A DNA stretch of 64,000 nt from Cyclobacteriaceae bacterium (GTDB taxonomy: Bacteria > Bacteroidota > Bacteroidia > Cytophagales > Cyclobacteriaceae), in NCBI GenBank assembly GCA_022841475.1, contig JALHRJ010000003.1:62001-126000 (forward strand), in the 5' to 3' direction. The notes under the pieces are model-generated. The model was not told the origin of the DNA and did not search any database. It worked only from the letters and a program-made list of their open reading frames with translations. How positions within the stretch are numbered: the stretch's first letter is position 1; every line of letters begins with the position of its first letter. Of the stretch, positions 40,729 to 53,515 are shown piece after piece. The position numbers and the translations under genes were made by a program.

Positions 40729-41226
40729 ATGAAAGAGTTCGAACTTTCGGATCGTGAGGACTGTGCCCCACTAACCACCGCGACCAGCCCTCACAAGCAA
40801 TTGTCTCAAAACGGAGCCCTTCATATTCATCGCCAACTTGTGCTTTGGACGTATACCATAAGCTTTGTAGAGATAAAGCCCTCAATAATATCAAAGTCCC
40901 CGGCACATGGGTTGTTTCTTTCCGAAATGGTTAAACTTATGAATCCACATGCGTTAGTGGAACGGGAATTTGGTCATATTCATCCCTACCCCGATGGTAG
41001 CTTACATTTGTTTCTTCCGATGAAAGACGCGAAGGAAATTGTTGTGAAAGGATGGGGAGAATTCCATCCGTTGGCTTTTCTAAAAGAGGTTCCGTCAAAC
41101 TTTATTATGCTTTACAGCCCGCGCTCTCAGGATGAACTGTCATTGGTCAAACGCATTATTTTACGATCGTATTCATTTGCTACTACGTCAGCTAATGGTC
41201 AAAGAAATACTCATGTCAATATTTGA
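40729..41226 (+). CDS. DUF5519/luciferase-domain family protein (copy B)
   Basis: MVKLMNPHALVEREFGHIHPYPDGSLHLFLPMKDAKEIVVKGWGEFHPLAFLKEVPSNFIMLYSPRSQDELSLVKRIILRSYSF. Confidence 0.7.
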   Translation: MKEFELSDREDCAPLTTATSPHKQLSQNGALHIHRQLVLWTYTISFVEIKPSIISKSPAHGLFLSEMVKLMNPHALVEREFGHIHPYPDGSLHLFLPMKDAKEIVVKGWGEFHPLAFLKEVPSNFIMLYSPRSQDELSLVKRIILRSYSFATTSANGQRNTHVNI

Positions 41227-41485
41227 ATTTGATAGTAATCCACTAATTTTTGAATCCAGATTTTACGTCACAGGGTTGTTCAACAATTACCTTCCTTTAA
41301 TCTGCAAGTTTCAAAATATTCATGATACCCTTAATGTGTTCAATTTTGCCTTTAGCTTGGCGAGCATTACCGGTTTACAAAAACTTAATTCATTCTTTAC
41401 CCTGATGAAAAAGGAAAAAGGTTTAAGGAACGCAATGGTTTATTGGTTGGCGGGCAAAGCAAAAAGTGGAGTTTTACCATATTAA
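41215..41485 (+). pseudogene. HD-domain phosphohydrolase remnant fused by deletion to downstream sequence
   Basis: MSIFEFDSNPLIFESRFYVTGLFNNYLPLICKFQN... parallels 53533-53700, then sequence matching about 55020 onward. Confidence 0.75.
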
Positions 41486-41607
41486 TTTGTTTAACCGTAT
41501 TATGTTTGGACATATAATATGTATCTTGTATGAGATTAGAAGGTTAGGTTCGCCAGTCATTTATTGTAGCCATTCAAAAATTTAAGGCACTTAAACAATC
41601 CAAAATT

Positions 41608-41823
41608 ATGACACTCAAAGAAAAGATAGAAGACATGAATAACATGATACTAAGCGGACAAATGATGAAGGCATTTAAAAAGTATAATCACAAAGAACTG
41701 TCAATTCATGAGGATATTGCGCCACCCACTGTCGGGAAAGATGCGTATAGAGAGAGGGAAATCGAATCAATGGGAATGATTGAGGAGTTCCACGGGCTAG
41801 AAATAAACTCTTGGTTGCATTAG
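41608..41823 (+). pseudogene. SnoaL-like protein, truncated (copy B)
   Basis: MTLKEKIEDMNNMILSGQMMKAFKKYNHKELSI..REREIESMGMIEEFHG then diverges and stops. Confidence 0.78.
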
Positions 41824-41862
41824 TTGGGAACATCCCGAGGAACCAAATGAAATTAATTTTAG

Positions 41863-44230
<2,368 letters not shown>

Positions 44231-44234
<4 letters not shown>

Positions 44235-45208
44235 AGAAAAAAGTTCTAATAACGGGAGCGAGTGGCTTTGTTGGCTATCACCTCATTCAGGTGGCCCTTG
44301 AGCGTGACTTGGAAGTTTATGCCGCTGTGAGGACTGGCAGTAAAATTGATCACTTAAAATCGCTTCCGGTGATTTTTACATTTCCAAATCTGGGAAACCC
44401 TATTGAGTTGGAAAATGATTTCAAAGAGAAACAATACGATTATATTATTCATGCTGCGGGTACCACCAAAGCGAATAGAAAGGAAGATTATGACGTGGTC
44501 AATGCAGGCTATACCCGAAATCTGGCGCTGGCAGTAGTAAACTCAGGTATTCGACTTCAAAAGTTTTTGTTCATCAGTAGCCTTGCGGCAATAGGCCCTG
44601 CGTTAGGAACACTTGAAGAAGAACAATTACCCAACCCAATAAGTTCTTATGGCAAAAGCAAATTGTTGGCTGAAAGTTACCTTGCTGATTTTGATCTTCC
44701 TTCCTTGATACTGAGACCAACGGCTGTGTATGGACCGCGCGAGCGTGATATTCTGCTCATGTTTAAGTTGATTAGTCAAGGGCTGGAATTTTATATTGGC
44801 CGAAAAGATCAACAGTTAAGCTTTATTCATGTAACTGATTTGGCCAATGTAACTATTGACTTGCTGAAATCACTGCATGTTAAAAAAACATATAATCTCA
44901 CGGACGGAAATGCCTATGATCGTTATGCATTGGGGAATATCACAAAAGAGGTGCTGGGAAAAAAAACGCTAAAACTTCATGTCCCGTTAAGCTTAATGAA
45001 GCTGACAGCCGGCATGTTAGAAATGGTTTACGGTATTAACGGTAAAATTCCTACCGTTAATAAGGAAAAACTGAAGGAGTTAACTGCAGCAAGCTGGCTT
45101 TATAATACAGAAGATATCAAGAGGGATATTGATTTCAGCCCCACTTATGACCTTCATCGGGGATTGAAGCAAACATTGCAATGGTATCAAAAACACAAAT
45201 GGATATAA
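44231..45208 (+). CDS. NAD-dependent epimerase/dehydratase, candidate ceramide reductase (CerR-like)
   Basis: KVLITGASGFVGYHLIQVALERDLEVYAAVR; YGKSK; LRPTAVYGPRE; ATGA overlap with upstream gene. Confidence 0.82.
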
Positions 45209-45238
45209 ACAAGTGCTAAATTTTATAAATAGACTAAT

Positions 45239-46564
45239 ATGAAAGAACAAATACGCAATGCCGAAGGAAAGTTAGGGATACTCATACCAGGACTGGGCGC
45301 GGTAGCCACCACATTGATAGCGGGAGTAGAGGCTGTAAAGAAGGGATTGGCACAACCTATTGGGTCGTTGACTCAAATGGGAAATATCCGACTTGGTAAA
45401 AGGACCGAAAACCGATATCCGAAAATAAAAGATTTTGTTCCGTTGGCCGACTTAAACAATATTGTTTTTGGTGGCTGGGATGTTTATGAAGACAACGTGT
45501 TTGAAGCAGCCATGAAAGCAAAAGTGATAGATACGAGCATGCTGCTGTCCATTAAGCCGGAATTGGAAAAACTGATACCTATGAAGGCGGTATTTGACAA
45601 ATCATACGTGAAGAACCTTGATGGAGAGAACGTTAAAACAGAAAAGACAAAGTATGAATTGGCTTTGGCTGTGGTGGAAGACATTAAGACGTTTCAGAAG
45701 ACCAATAACTGTAACCGTTTGGTGATGGTTTGGTGTGGATCAACAGAAAAGTACATCGAAAAGTCAGCGGTTCATGCAACCGTTCGGTCTTTTGAAGAGG
45801 GGATGAAGGACAATAATCCTGCCATTTCACCGAGTATGATTTATGCTTATGCTGCTATTAAAATGGGCATTCCCTATGCCAATGGTGCGCCTAATCTTAC
45901 GTGCGACATACCAGCGTTGATGGAACTGGCAAAAGAAACAGAGACTCCGATTGCAGGTAAAGATTTTAAAACAGGACAGACTTTAATGAAAACCATCGTT
46001 GCACCTGGCTTGCAGGCTCGCGCTTTGGGTGTAAATGGTTGGTTCTCTACGAACATCCTTGGTAATCGCGATGGGTTGGTATTGGATGATCCTGAAAACT
46101 TTAAAACAAAAGAAATTTCCAAGCTGAGTGTATTGGAGCAAATTTTACAACCAGAGCATAACCCTGAATTGTACGGAGATTTATACCACAAGGTAAGGAT
46201 CAATTACTATCCTCCACACGGAGATAATAAAGAGAGTTGGGACAACATTGATATTTTTGGTTGGATGGGATACCATATGCAAATTAAAATTAATTTTTTG
46301 TGTAGGGATTCTATTTTGGCTGCACCAATTGTTCTTGACCTTGCTTTGTTCATGGATCTGGCGAAAAGAGCCAGGATGAGCGGTATTCAGGAATGGTTGT
46401 CATTCTATTTCAAGTCGCCTCAAACCCTACCGGGTTTAGCCCCTGTTCACGACATCTTTAAGCAGTTGATGAAACTGCAAAACACATTACGTCACTTGAT
46501 GGGTGAGGATTTAATTACTCACCTTGGCCTTGACTATTATCAGGAAGTAGTTGAATCGATGTAA
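45239..46564 (+). CDS. Inositol-3-phosphate (myo-inositol-1-phosphate) synthase
   Basis: KLGILIPGLGAVATTLIAGVEAVKKG...GGWDVYEDNVFEAA...NGAPNLTCDIPALMELAKETETPIAGKDFKTGQTLMKTIVAPGLQARALGVNGWFSTNILGNRDGLVLDDPENFKTKEISK. Confidence 0.95.
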   Translation: MKEQIRNAEGKLGILIPGLGAVATTLIAGVEAVKKGLAQPIGSLTQMGNIRLGKRTENRYPKIKDFVPLADLNNIVFGGWDVYEDNVFEAAMKAKVIDTSMLLSIKPELEKLIPMKAVFDKSYVKNLDGENVKTEKTKYELALAVVEDIKTFQKTNNCNRLVMVWCGSTEKYIEKSAVHATVRSFEEGMKDNNPAISPSMIYAYAAIKMGIPYANGAPNLTCDIPALMELAKETETPIAGKDFKTGQTLMKTIVAPGLQARALGVNGWFSTNILGNRDGLVLDDPENFKTKEISKLSVLEQILQPEHNPELYGDLYHKVRINYYPPHGDNKESWDNIDIFGWMGYHMQIKINFLCRDSILAAPIVLDLALFMDLAKRARMSGIQEWLSFYFKSPQTLPGLAPVHDIFKQLMKLQNTLRHLMGEDLITHLGLDYYQEVVESM

Positions 46565-47014
46565 ATGCGTATTCATAAACTTATAAGCACGGTGTTTGGC
46601 ATAGGGTATGTCAGCAAAGGGGGTGGAACCATTGCCGCGCTGGTTTGTTGTGTGATTTGGTATTTGCTAAGGATTGATGGATATGCCACTTCGACCCTGC
46701 TGGCTACAATGCTAGTGTTGGTGGTAGGTATTTGGTCGGCCAATGTAGTTGAACAAGAATGGGGAATAGACAGCAGCAAAGTAGTTATAGACGAGATAGC
46801 CGGTATGATGTTAAGTTTACTTTTTATACCGTTTGCCATCAGCTACATCATCGCTGCCTTTGTGCTGTTTCGCTTTTTTGATATTGTAAAACCACTCTAT
46901 ATCAAAAAGGCGGAGCAACTGCCAGGTGGATGGGGCGTAATGCTTGACGATGTGCAGGCAGGTATTTATGCGAACTTAATGATGCAAGGTATAGTTTTCT
47001 TTAAACTGTTTTAG
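46565..47014 (+). CDS. Phosphatidylglycerophosphatase A-like protein; candidate PI-phosphate phosphatase
   Basis: FGIGYVSKGGGTIAALVCCVIWYLL...VVIDEIAGMMLSLLFIP...FRFFDIVKPLYIKKAEQLPGGWGVMLDDVQAGIYANL. Confidence 0.93.
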   Translation: MRIHKLISTVFGIGYVSKGGGTIAALVCCVIWYLLRIDGYATSTLLATMLVLVVGIWSANVVEQEWGIDSSKVVIDEIAGMMLSLLFIPFAISYIIAAFVLFRFFDIVKPLYIKKAEQLPGGWGVMLDDVQAGIYANLMMQGIVFFKLF

Positions 47015-47391
47015 TGAGTATGCGTACCTATATCAAAGCACAGTTCTCATCTGTCATTGCCTTTGGGGTAGATTTTGTAGTGACCATCGCCTTTACTGAA
47101 TTATTTCAAGTTTGGTATTTGGCGGCAAGCATGGTGGGTAGTGTGGCCGGTGCGATTACCCATTTTACGCTTGGCCGGGGATGGGTATTTGATGGAGCAG
47201 GAAAGAAAATACCAATGCAGGCATTGAAGTATTTGGTCCTTTGGAATGGACACGTTTTGTTAACGACTTTAGGAATATACTTACTTACAAGTTATGCGCT
47301 CGTTAATTATGCACTCTCAAAGATCATCGTTTCGGTGTTGATGGGTTTGACCTACAGCTACATTATGCAGCGGAATTTTGTTTTTAAATAA
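47014..47391 (+). CDS. GtrA-like family membrane protein
   Basis: QFSSVIAFGVDFVVTIAFTELFQVWYLAASMVGSVAGAITHFTLGRGWVF...YSYIMQRNFVFK. Confidence 0.9.
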   Translation: MSMRTYIKAQFSSVIAFGVDFVVTIAFTELFQVWYLAASMVGSVAGAITHFTLGRGWVFDGAGKKIPMQALKYLVLWNGHVLLTTLGIYLLTSYALVNYALSKIIVSVLMGLTYSYIMQRNFVFK

Positions 47392-47396
47392 TTAGT

Positions 47397-49946
47397 GTGA
47401 AATCGTTGAAAGAGGGTATTTATTTTTTAATTGTAAGTTGGTTGGCGATTGCACCTGCGTTAGCCCAACACACAGTGATTACGGGAGTTGTCAGGGACAG
47501 CGAAAATAAGGAGACGTTACCCTTTGTTAATATTTTCTTTGTAGGAACTACAGTGGGTGTCACTTCGGATATCTATGGACGTTTCACCATAGAAACAGAT
47601 AAGCCTTACACCCAACTTCAATTCTCATTTGTAGGTTACAAGACAGAAATAAAGGCACTGCGAAGGGGGGAACGACAGGTAATCAACGTGAATTTAGAGT
47701 CTGAGGCAATGATACTTGAAGAAGTAGTGGTTCGTAGCAGTAGAAAAGAACGATACCGAAACAAAAACAATCCAGCAGTAAATTTAATTCGAAAGGTAAT
47801 TGACAACAAATCTAAAAATCAGATTGAAAGTCATGACTTCGTTGAATTTGAGCAGTATGAAAAATTGGAATTTTCGCTGAGTAGCCTGGTGGAAAAACTG
47901 AAGAATAAGAAGTTATACAAAAAGTACAAGTTCTTCTTTGATAACATTGACACCACCAAACTGGAAGGTAAATCACTACTGCCGATTTACTTGCAGGAAA
48001 CCATCTCACAAAATTACTACCGCAAGAACCCAGAAGGCAAACGGGAAATCATTAAGGCGCACAAGAAAGTAAGTTTTGATGACTACATCGATAACCAGGG
48101 ACTTAGTACCTATCTCAATCACTTGTACCAGAACATTGATATTTATGACAATAATATTACTGTATTAACCAATCAGTTCCTTAGCCCCATTTCTGAAGTA
48201 GCACCTTTATTCTATAAATTTTATCTCAACGATACCCTCATTGTTGATAATGTGATGTTGTACGAACTAATGTTTGTGCCTCGCAATGACACGGATTTCC
48301 TGTTTCAAGGAATGATGTACATTACCATGGACGATCGCTACGCAGTGCAAGGCCTGGACATGGGTGTAAACAAAAACATTAACCTCAACTGGGTTCGCGA
48401 CCTTCATATCCAGCAGAATTTTGAAAGAAGTAGCGATGAGCGTTATCACCTGGTGAAAAGCACAATGATGGCAGATTTTTCCTTTACCAAAGAAGGTGGA
48501 GGAATATTCGGGGAACGCACAGTTTCAGTTAAAGATTTTATTTTGGACAAGCCGCAACCAGACAGTTTATATAATAATGTCTCGGTAGTTCTCCCTGAAG
48601 ATATTGAAAATAAGAAAGATGAGCAATACTGGGCGGAGAACAGACATGATTCCCTCACCAAAGCCGAGTCGAAAGTTTATGCCAACATCGACAGTTTGCA
48701 GAAGATACCTTCCTTTAGACGAACAATGGATATCGCCACCCTACTATTGGCAGGTTACAAAGGTTTTGGCCCCTGGGAACTGGGGCCAGTGAATACCTTT
48801 TACAGTTTCAACCCCGTAGAGGGGTTTCGCTTGCGAGCTGGCGGGCGTACCACGCCCAAGTTTAACGAACACATGTACCTGGAATCGTATGTGGCTTATG
48901 GTTTCAAGGATGAACACTGGAAGTACTATTTTGGCGGAACTTACTCATTTACCGGAAAGTCACCACTCGAGTTTCCTGTTCGATCATTCAGTTTAAGTTA
49001 CCAGCGAGAAACAAAAATACCGGGTCAGGAATTACAGTTTGTTCAGGAAGATAATTTCCTGCTATCCTTTAAGAGAGGAGTAAATGACAAATGGCTATAC
49101 AACAAAATTTCAACGGTAAGCTATTTACATGAATTCAAGAACCATTTTTCGTATCGGGTTGGTGTCAAGAACTGGATCCAGGAGCCAGCAGGAGGTTTAA
49201 GCTATGTGATTGATGAACCGGATGGTCAGAAACCTCTGAAAGATTTGACCACCTCTGAATTGTCGTTGGAGTTGCGCTGGGCACCCAACGAACAGTTTTA
49301 TCAGGGAAAGCTTTATCGTATACCTATCCCTAACAAATATCCCATTGTCACGGCTCGTTTAATCACCGGAGTGAAAGATTTATTTGATGGTCAATATAAT
49401 TATCAAAATGTGACGCTCAATTTTTACAAAAGATTTTATCTTTCGCAGTTGGGATATACAGACATTGTAGCGGAGGGTGGTTATATTTTTGGAAAGGTCC
49501 CCTATCCGCTGCTGGCCATACACCGGGCAAATCAAACTTACTCTTACCAGTTACAGGCTTATAATCTGATGAACTTCCTGGAATTTGTTAGTGATGAATA
49601 CGTGAGCATTCATTTTGATCATTACTTCAATGGCTTTTTCTTTAATAAAATTCCATTGTTAAAGAAACTAAAATTAAGAGAGGTGGCCACAGTTAAAGTA
49701 TTGTATGGAGGAATCCGTGATGAGAATTTACCTACCAATACAAATGGACTAATAGTATTCCCTAATACTCCTGATGGACTTCCAGTTACTTACTCCCTTG
49801 AGCGTGAACCATATGTGGAAGCCAGTGTTGGCATTGCAAACATTTTTAAGTTTTTCAGGATTGATGTGGTTAAACGATTGAATTATCTGGACAATCCATC
49901 GGTGTCTGAATGGGGAATAAGGGGAAGATTTAAATTTGATTTTTAA
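47397..49946 (+). CDS. DUF5686/carboxypeptidase-regulatory-like outer membrane protein
   Basis: Signal peptide; TGVVRDSENKETLPFVNIFFVGTTVGVTSDIYGRFTIET; SFVGYKTE; DUF5686-type body. Confidence 0.88.
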   Translation: MKSLKEGIYFLIVSWLAIAPALAQHTVITGVVRDSENKETLPFVNIFFVGTTVGVTSDIYGRFTIETDKPYTQLQFSFVGYKTEIKALRRGERQVINVNLESEAMILEEVVVRSSRKERYRNKNNPAVNLIRKVIDNKSKNQIESHDFVEFEQYEKLEFSLSSLVEKLKNKKLYKKYKFFFDNIDTTKLEGKSLLPIYLQETISQNYYRKNPEGKREIIKAHKKVSFDDYIDNQGLSTYLNHLYQNIDIYDNNITVLTNQFLSPISEVAPLFYKFYLNDTLIVDNVMLYELMFVPRNDTDFLFQGMMYITMDDRYAVQGLDMGVNKNINLNWVRDLHIQQNFERSSDERYHLVKSTMMADFSFTKEGGGIFGERTVSVKDFILDKPQPDSLYNNVSVVLPEDIENKKDEQYWAENRHDSLTKAESKVYANIDSLQKIPSFRRTMDIATLLLAGYKGFGPWELGPVNTFYSFNPVEGFRLRAGGRTTPKFNEHMYLESYVAYGFKDEHWKYYFGGTYSFTGKSPLEFPVRSFSLSYQRETKIPGQELQFVQEDNFLLSFKRGVNDKWLYNKISTVSYLHEFKNHFSYRVGVKNWIQEPAGGLSYVIDEPDGQKPLKDLTTSELSLELRWAPNEQFYQGKLYRIPIPNKYPIVTARLITGVKDLFDGQYNYQNVTLNFYKRFYLSQLGYTDIVAEGGYIFGKVPYPLLAIHRANQTYSYQLQAYNLMNFLEFVSDEYVSIHFDHYFNGFFFNKIPLLKKLKLREVATVKVLYGGIRDENLPTNTNGLIVFPNTPDGLPVTYSLEREPYVEASVGIANIFKFFRIDVVKRLNYLDNPSVSEWGIRGRFKFDF

Positions 49947-49950
49947 TTAA

Positions 49951-50670
49951 TTGTTTATGGCCAATAGAAAAGCTTCACTAAGGGCTACACTTCAGTTGGT
50001 GATATACAAAATCATCAATCCCGTTGTAAAGGTATTTATCAAACTCGGGCTCACACCCAACATGGTAACGACAATTGGCTTTCTGCTAAATATTGTAGTA
50101 GCCATAATATTTATACTGGGAGCAGAGGATGGAAATAGAGGTGACTTGTCTTATGTAGGTTGGGCAGGGGCGATGATTTTATTTGCCGGCATTTTTGATA
50201 TGCTTGATGGACAAGTAGCACGGTTAGGAAACATGAGCTCAAAATACGGTGCCCTTTTCGATTCTGTTCTGGATCGTTACAGCGAACTGGTGATGTTTTT
50301 AGGAATTTGCTATTACTTGATCGGTCATCACTATTTTTTAAGTTCTCTTTTTGCTTTTATCGGATTGATTGGTTCCATGATGGTGAGTTATGTGCGAGCC
50401 AGGGCGGAGGGATTGGGTATCGAATGCAAGGGAGGGTTGATGCAACGACCTGAGCGTGTGGTTTTGCTTGGCGTGTCTGCATTGCTTTGTGGAGTGATAG
50501 GGAACTACATAGGAGGTGACTATAAACTTTATATCCCCGGAATCCCTTTTCAAGTATTTGAATCTATTTCCATTTTTACCATCCCCATTACTATTCTTGC
50601 CGTGCTGACCAATATTACGGCTATTAACCGGATGAGGGATTCAAAAAAAGCATTGGAGTTAATGAAGTAG
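49951..50670 (+). CDS. CDP-alcohol phosphatidyltransferase; candidate PI-phosphate synthase
   Basis: [31 protein letters not shown]-x2-DG-x2-AR-x8-G-x3-D-x3-D motif. Confidence 0.93.
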   Translation: MFMANRKASLRATLQLVIYKIINPVVKVFIKLGLTPNMVTTIGFLLNIVVAIIFILGAEDGNRGDLSYVGWAGAMILFAGIFDMLDGQVARLGNMSSKYGALFDSVLDRYSELVMFLGICYYLIGHHYFLSSLFAFIGLIGSMMVSYVRARAEGLGIECKGGLMQRPERVVLLGVSALLCGVIGNYIGGDYKLYIPGIPFQVFESISIFTIPITILAVLTNITAINRMRDSKKALELMK

Positions 50671-51245
50671 TGAACATGAAAAAAACTTTTGTGTTAACTG
50701 CTTTTATAATTTGTCTGGTAACCACTGCATCATCTTGGAATGTTTGGTCAGTACCCTCACATGCACCAGAAGAAACGGATTCCTTTCCCATTCCCTCAGG
50801 AATTGACCATCAACTGTTCTACATTCAGCGCACACCTAATATTAATACCATTATATATGCCTTGAATCTCGATGAGAAAGGAAAAATGAATGAAGAATTT
50901 CCGATAAAGGTATTTTGGATTCGGTATGCGGAGGATAGCTCTAGGCAGGAATTGTCCTTCATTCAAAGGAATTATGCCTATGGGTTAAAATATGACAGGA
51001 TTAATGAAGACAAATATGAAATACGCTTTGTGTCTTACAAAAAGTATACATTCTATCTGATCCGGGATACAAAGGACAGAAAATTTAAAGTTTATACTGA
51101 AATCAATGGAAAACTGAATGTGCTGAATCGCATTTTTCTCAAAATCGAGGGGGGCACTTTTTGGTTTCCTCACGTGGTATACGTTGAGTTTCGAGGGATG
51201 GATTTGACCACTGGTAAGGAAATATTTACCCGGTTTAAGCCTTAA
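50670..51245 (+). CDS. DUF4833-type exported protein
   Basis: Signal peptide; FYIQRTPNINTIIYALNLDEKGKMNEEFPIKVFWIRYAEDSSRQELSFIQRNYAYGL. Confidence 0.75.
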   Translation: MNMKKTFVLTAFIICLVTTASSWNVWSVPSHAPEETDSFPIPSGIDHQLFYIQRTPNINTIIYALNLDEKGKMNEEFPIKVFWIRYAEDSSRQELSFIQRNYAYGLKYDRINEDKYEIRFVSYKKYTFYLIRDTKDRKFKVYTEINGKLNVLNRIFLKIEGGTFWFPHVVYVEFRGMDLTTGKEIFTRFKP

Positions 51246-51291
51246 AATACTTTAACCGTACATTGAATTTCTTTAAGTTTTTTTTTGTTGA

Positions 51292-51936
51292 ATGTTTTAT
51301 ACTAAAGGTAGACGGAATTGGGCAATGAAGATGAAGAAGAATTTCGTATCTAATGCGGTTGAATCCCAAAGAATGTTTAAAAATGACTTCCTTGAAAAGT
51401 TGTCAAAAGTACACTTTTCAATTCCTATTATTATTTACGTTCCTGTCATTTCATATTATGGTTGGAAAGGCTGGATAGGATCTTCAGCCTTGGAAATTTC
51501 AATTAGCCTCGTGAGTGGGCTGTTCTTTTGGACATTAACAGAATATATTTTGCACCGGTTTGTTTTTCATTTTGAGCCAAAATCCAAATTTGGAAAACGC
51601 ATTCACTTTATTTTTCATGGCGTTCACCACGATTATCCAAATGACGCCCGTAGATTGGTCATGCCACCTTCAGTAAGTATACCATTGGCAGTTGTATTTT
51701 ACTTCCTTTTTTCAGTAATCTTACCTATTCGTTTTCTTTACGCATTTTTTGCTGTCTTTATGTTTGGTTATTTGTTTTACGACATCACCCATTATGCTTT
51801 GCATCATGCCTCTTTAAAAGGTGCGTTCTGGAAGCGTTTGAAACACTGCCACATGCAGCACCATTATTCAAATCCTGATAGGGGTTATGGGGTTAGCTCA
51901 TCACTTTGGGATACTATATTTCGCTCTAATTTTTAA
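51292..51936 (+). CDS. Fatty acid hydroxylase (FA2H-like), candidate ceramide hydroxylase
   Basis: TEYILHRFVFHFEPKSKFGKRIHFIFHGVHHDYPNDARRLVMPPS...YDITHYALHHASL..LKHCHMQHHYSNPDRGYGVSSSLWD. Confidence 0.9.
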   Translation: MFYTKGRRNWAMKMKKNFVSNAVESQRMFKNDFLEKLSKVHFSIPIIIYVPVISYYGWKGWIGSSALEISISLVSGLFFWTLTEYILHRFVFHFEPKSKFGKRIHFIFHGVHHDYPNDARRLVMPPSVSIPLAVVFYFLFSVILPIRFLYAFFAVFMFGYLFYDITHYALHHASLKGAFWKRLKHCHMQHHYSNPDRGYGVSSSLWDTIFRSNF

Positions 51937-51944
51937 TTTTCTAG

Positions 51945-52889
51945 GTGGGCCAAACTTTGCCAGCTACTTTGCGCTCAACGATCAACGCTAAAAGCCTTCT
52001 TACAGCCGGCTCGCTGTCATCGGGTTATCTTTTGTTGGCCTACTTGCTGATTGGATTTAAAACCGATCAACTTTTTTTAGTAGGGTTGTTTAATGCATTT
52101 TATTTCGCCACCCCTGGGACGAGAAAGTTTATCGTTGGTTTTTCTGTTTTTATCGTGTTTTGGATCCTTTTCGATTTTATGAAGGCTTTCCCCAACTACA
52201 CTTTTAATTCTGTACATATTGAAAGCTTATATTATGCAGAAAAGACATTATTTGGTATTGATTCCAATGGTGTATTAGTTACACCCAACGAGTTTTTTAA
52301 AGAACACAGCCATACTTTTCTGGATGTAATGTCAGGATTGTTTTATTTGTGCTGGATGCCCGTTCCGATGGGTTTTGCAGCTTATTTATTTTTTAAGTAC
52401 CGAAAGGTATTTCTCCAGTTCTCGCTTACTTTTCTGCTGGTGAACTTGCTGGGCTTTGTAATTTATTACTTATATCCTGCTGCCCCTCCCTGGTATGTGG
52501 AATACTATGGATTTGATTTTATTGCAAATACCAATGGCAATACAGCTGGGTTGATTGCTTTTGATAATTTTTTTGGTATAGACATTTTTACTTCACTTTA
52601 TTCGAAAAGCTCAAATGTATTTGCCGCTATGCCTTCGTTGCATTCTGCGTATCCTCTTATTGTTATTTTTTATGGACTAAAATATAAATTAGGCAGAGTA
52701 AATATTTTCTTTGGCATCGTAACTCTCGGGATTTGGTTTGCAGCTGTTTACTCCAGTCATCACTACGTATTAGATGTACTGGCTGGGATTATATGCGCTT
52801 TAGTTGGAATCTATTTTTTCAACATCCTTACCGAGCGGATCAGGGTATTTAAAAATTGGCTGACCCAATACGAATTACTTGTTTCATAA
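51945..52889 (+). CDS. PAP2 superfamily, AUR1-like; candidate inositol phosphorylceramide synthase
   Basis: YYLYPAAPPWYVEYYG; VFAAMPSLHSAYPLIV; AAVYSSHHYVLDVLAGI. Confidence 0.87.
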   Translation: MGQTLPATLRSTINAKSLLTAGSLSSGYLLLAYLLIGFKTDQLFLVGLFNAFYFATPGTRKFIVGFSVFIVFWILFDFMKAFPNYTFNSVHIESLYYAEKTLFGIDSNGVLVTPNEFFKEHSHTFLDVMSGLFYLCWMPVPMGFAAYLFFKYRKVFLQFSLTFLLVNLLGFVIYYLYPAAPPWYVEYYGFDFIANTNGNTAGLIAFDNFFGIDIFTSLYSKSSNVFAAMPSLHSAYPLIVIFYGLKYKLGRVNIFFGIVTLGIWFAAVYSSHHYVLDVLAGIICALVGIYFFNILTERIRVFKNWLTQYELLVS

Positions 52890-53167
52890 AGCTATTTTTG
52901 TAACTCTCAAGAATTCAAAGCTTTGACAGGTATTCAAGTAGTGGAGCGACTGATTCGTTCTGATATGGATTCCAAGTATTATATATATAATAATTCATTC
53001 ACTTTGCTCCTTTACGTTTGATGAATAGAATTATTTTCTTGTATAGGCTGCGAATTTCTCCGAAAGAGTATGATGAGCTAATGACAGGATATCCTGAAAA
53101 AATCAGCAATTTATTGATCCAATTGCTAAAAAATCAATAAAAAATTCGAACTTTCGAATCGTAAGGA

Positions 53168-53515
53168 TTGTGCCCCACTAACCACCGCGAGATAAAGCTA
53201 TCAATAATATTAAAGTCCCCAGCGCATGGGTCGTTTATTTCCGAAATGGTTAAACTAATGAATCCTCATGCATTAGTGGAACGGGAATTTGGGCATATTC
53301 ATCCGTACCCTGATTGTAGTTTACATTTGTTTCTTCCGATGAAAGACGCTAAGGAAATTGTTTTAAAAGGATGGGGTGAATTCCATCCGTTGGCTTTTCT
53401 AAAAGAGGTTCTGTTAAACTTTATTATGCTTTACTGCCCGCGCTCACAGGATGAACTTTCATTGGTCAAACGTATTATTTTAAGATTCGTATTCATTTGC
53501 TACTTTGTCAGCTAA
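53168..53515 (+). pseudogene. DUF5519 remnant (copy C), C-terminus frameshifted
   Basis: MVKLMNPHALVEREFGHIHPYPDCSLHLFLPMKDAKEIVLKGWGEFHPLAFLKEV..LVKRIILRFVFICYFVS; one extra base relative to 41160. Confidence 0.72.

Larger units (their letters stand above)
40520..41800 (+). repeat. Left copy of long direct repeat flanking the sphingolipid operon (internally deleted)
   Basis: Aligns with 52943-53700 and about 55020-55420: TetR 3' end, DUF5519, HD start, then SnoaL start. Confidence 0.82.
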
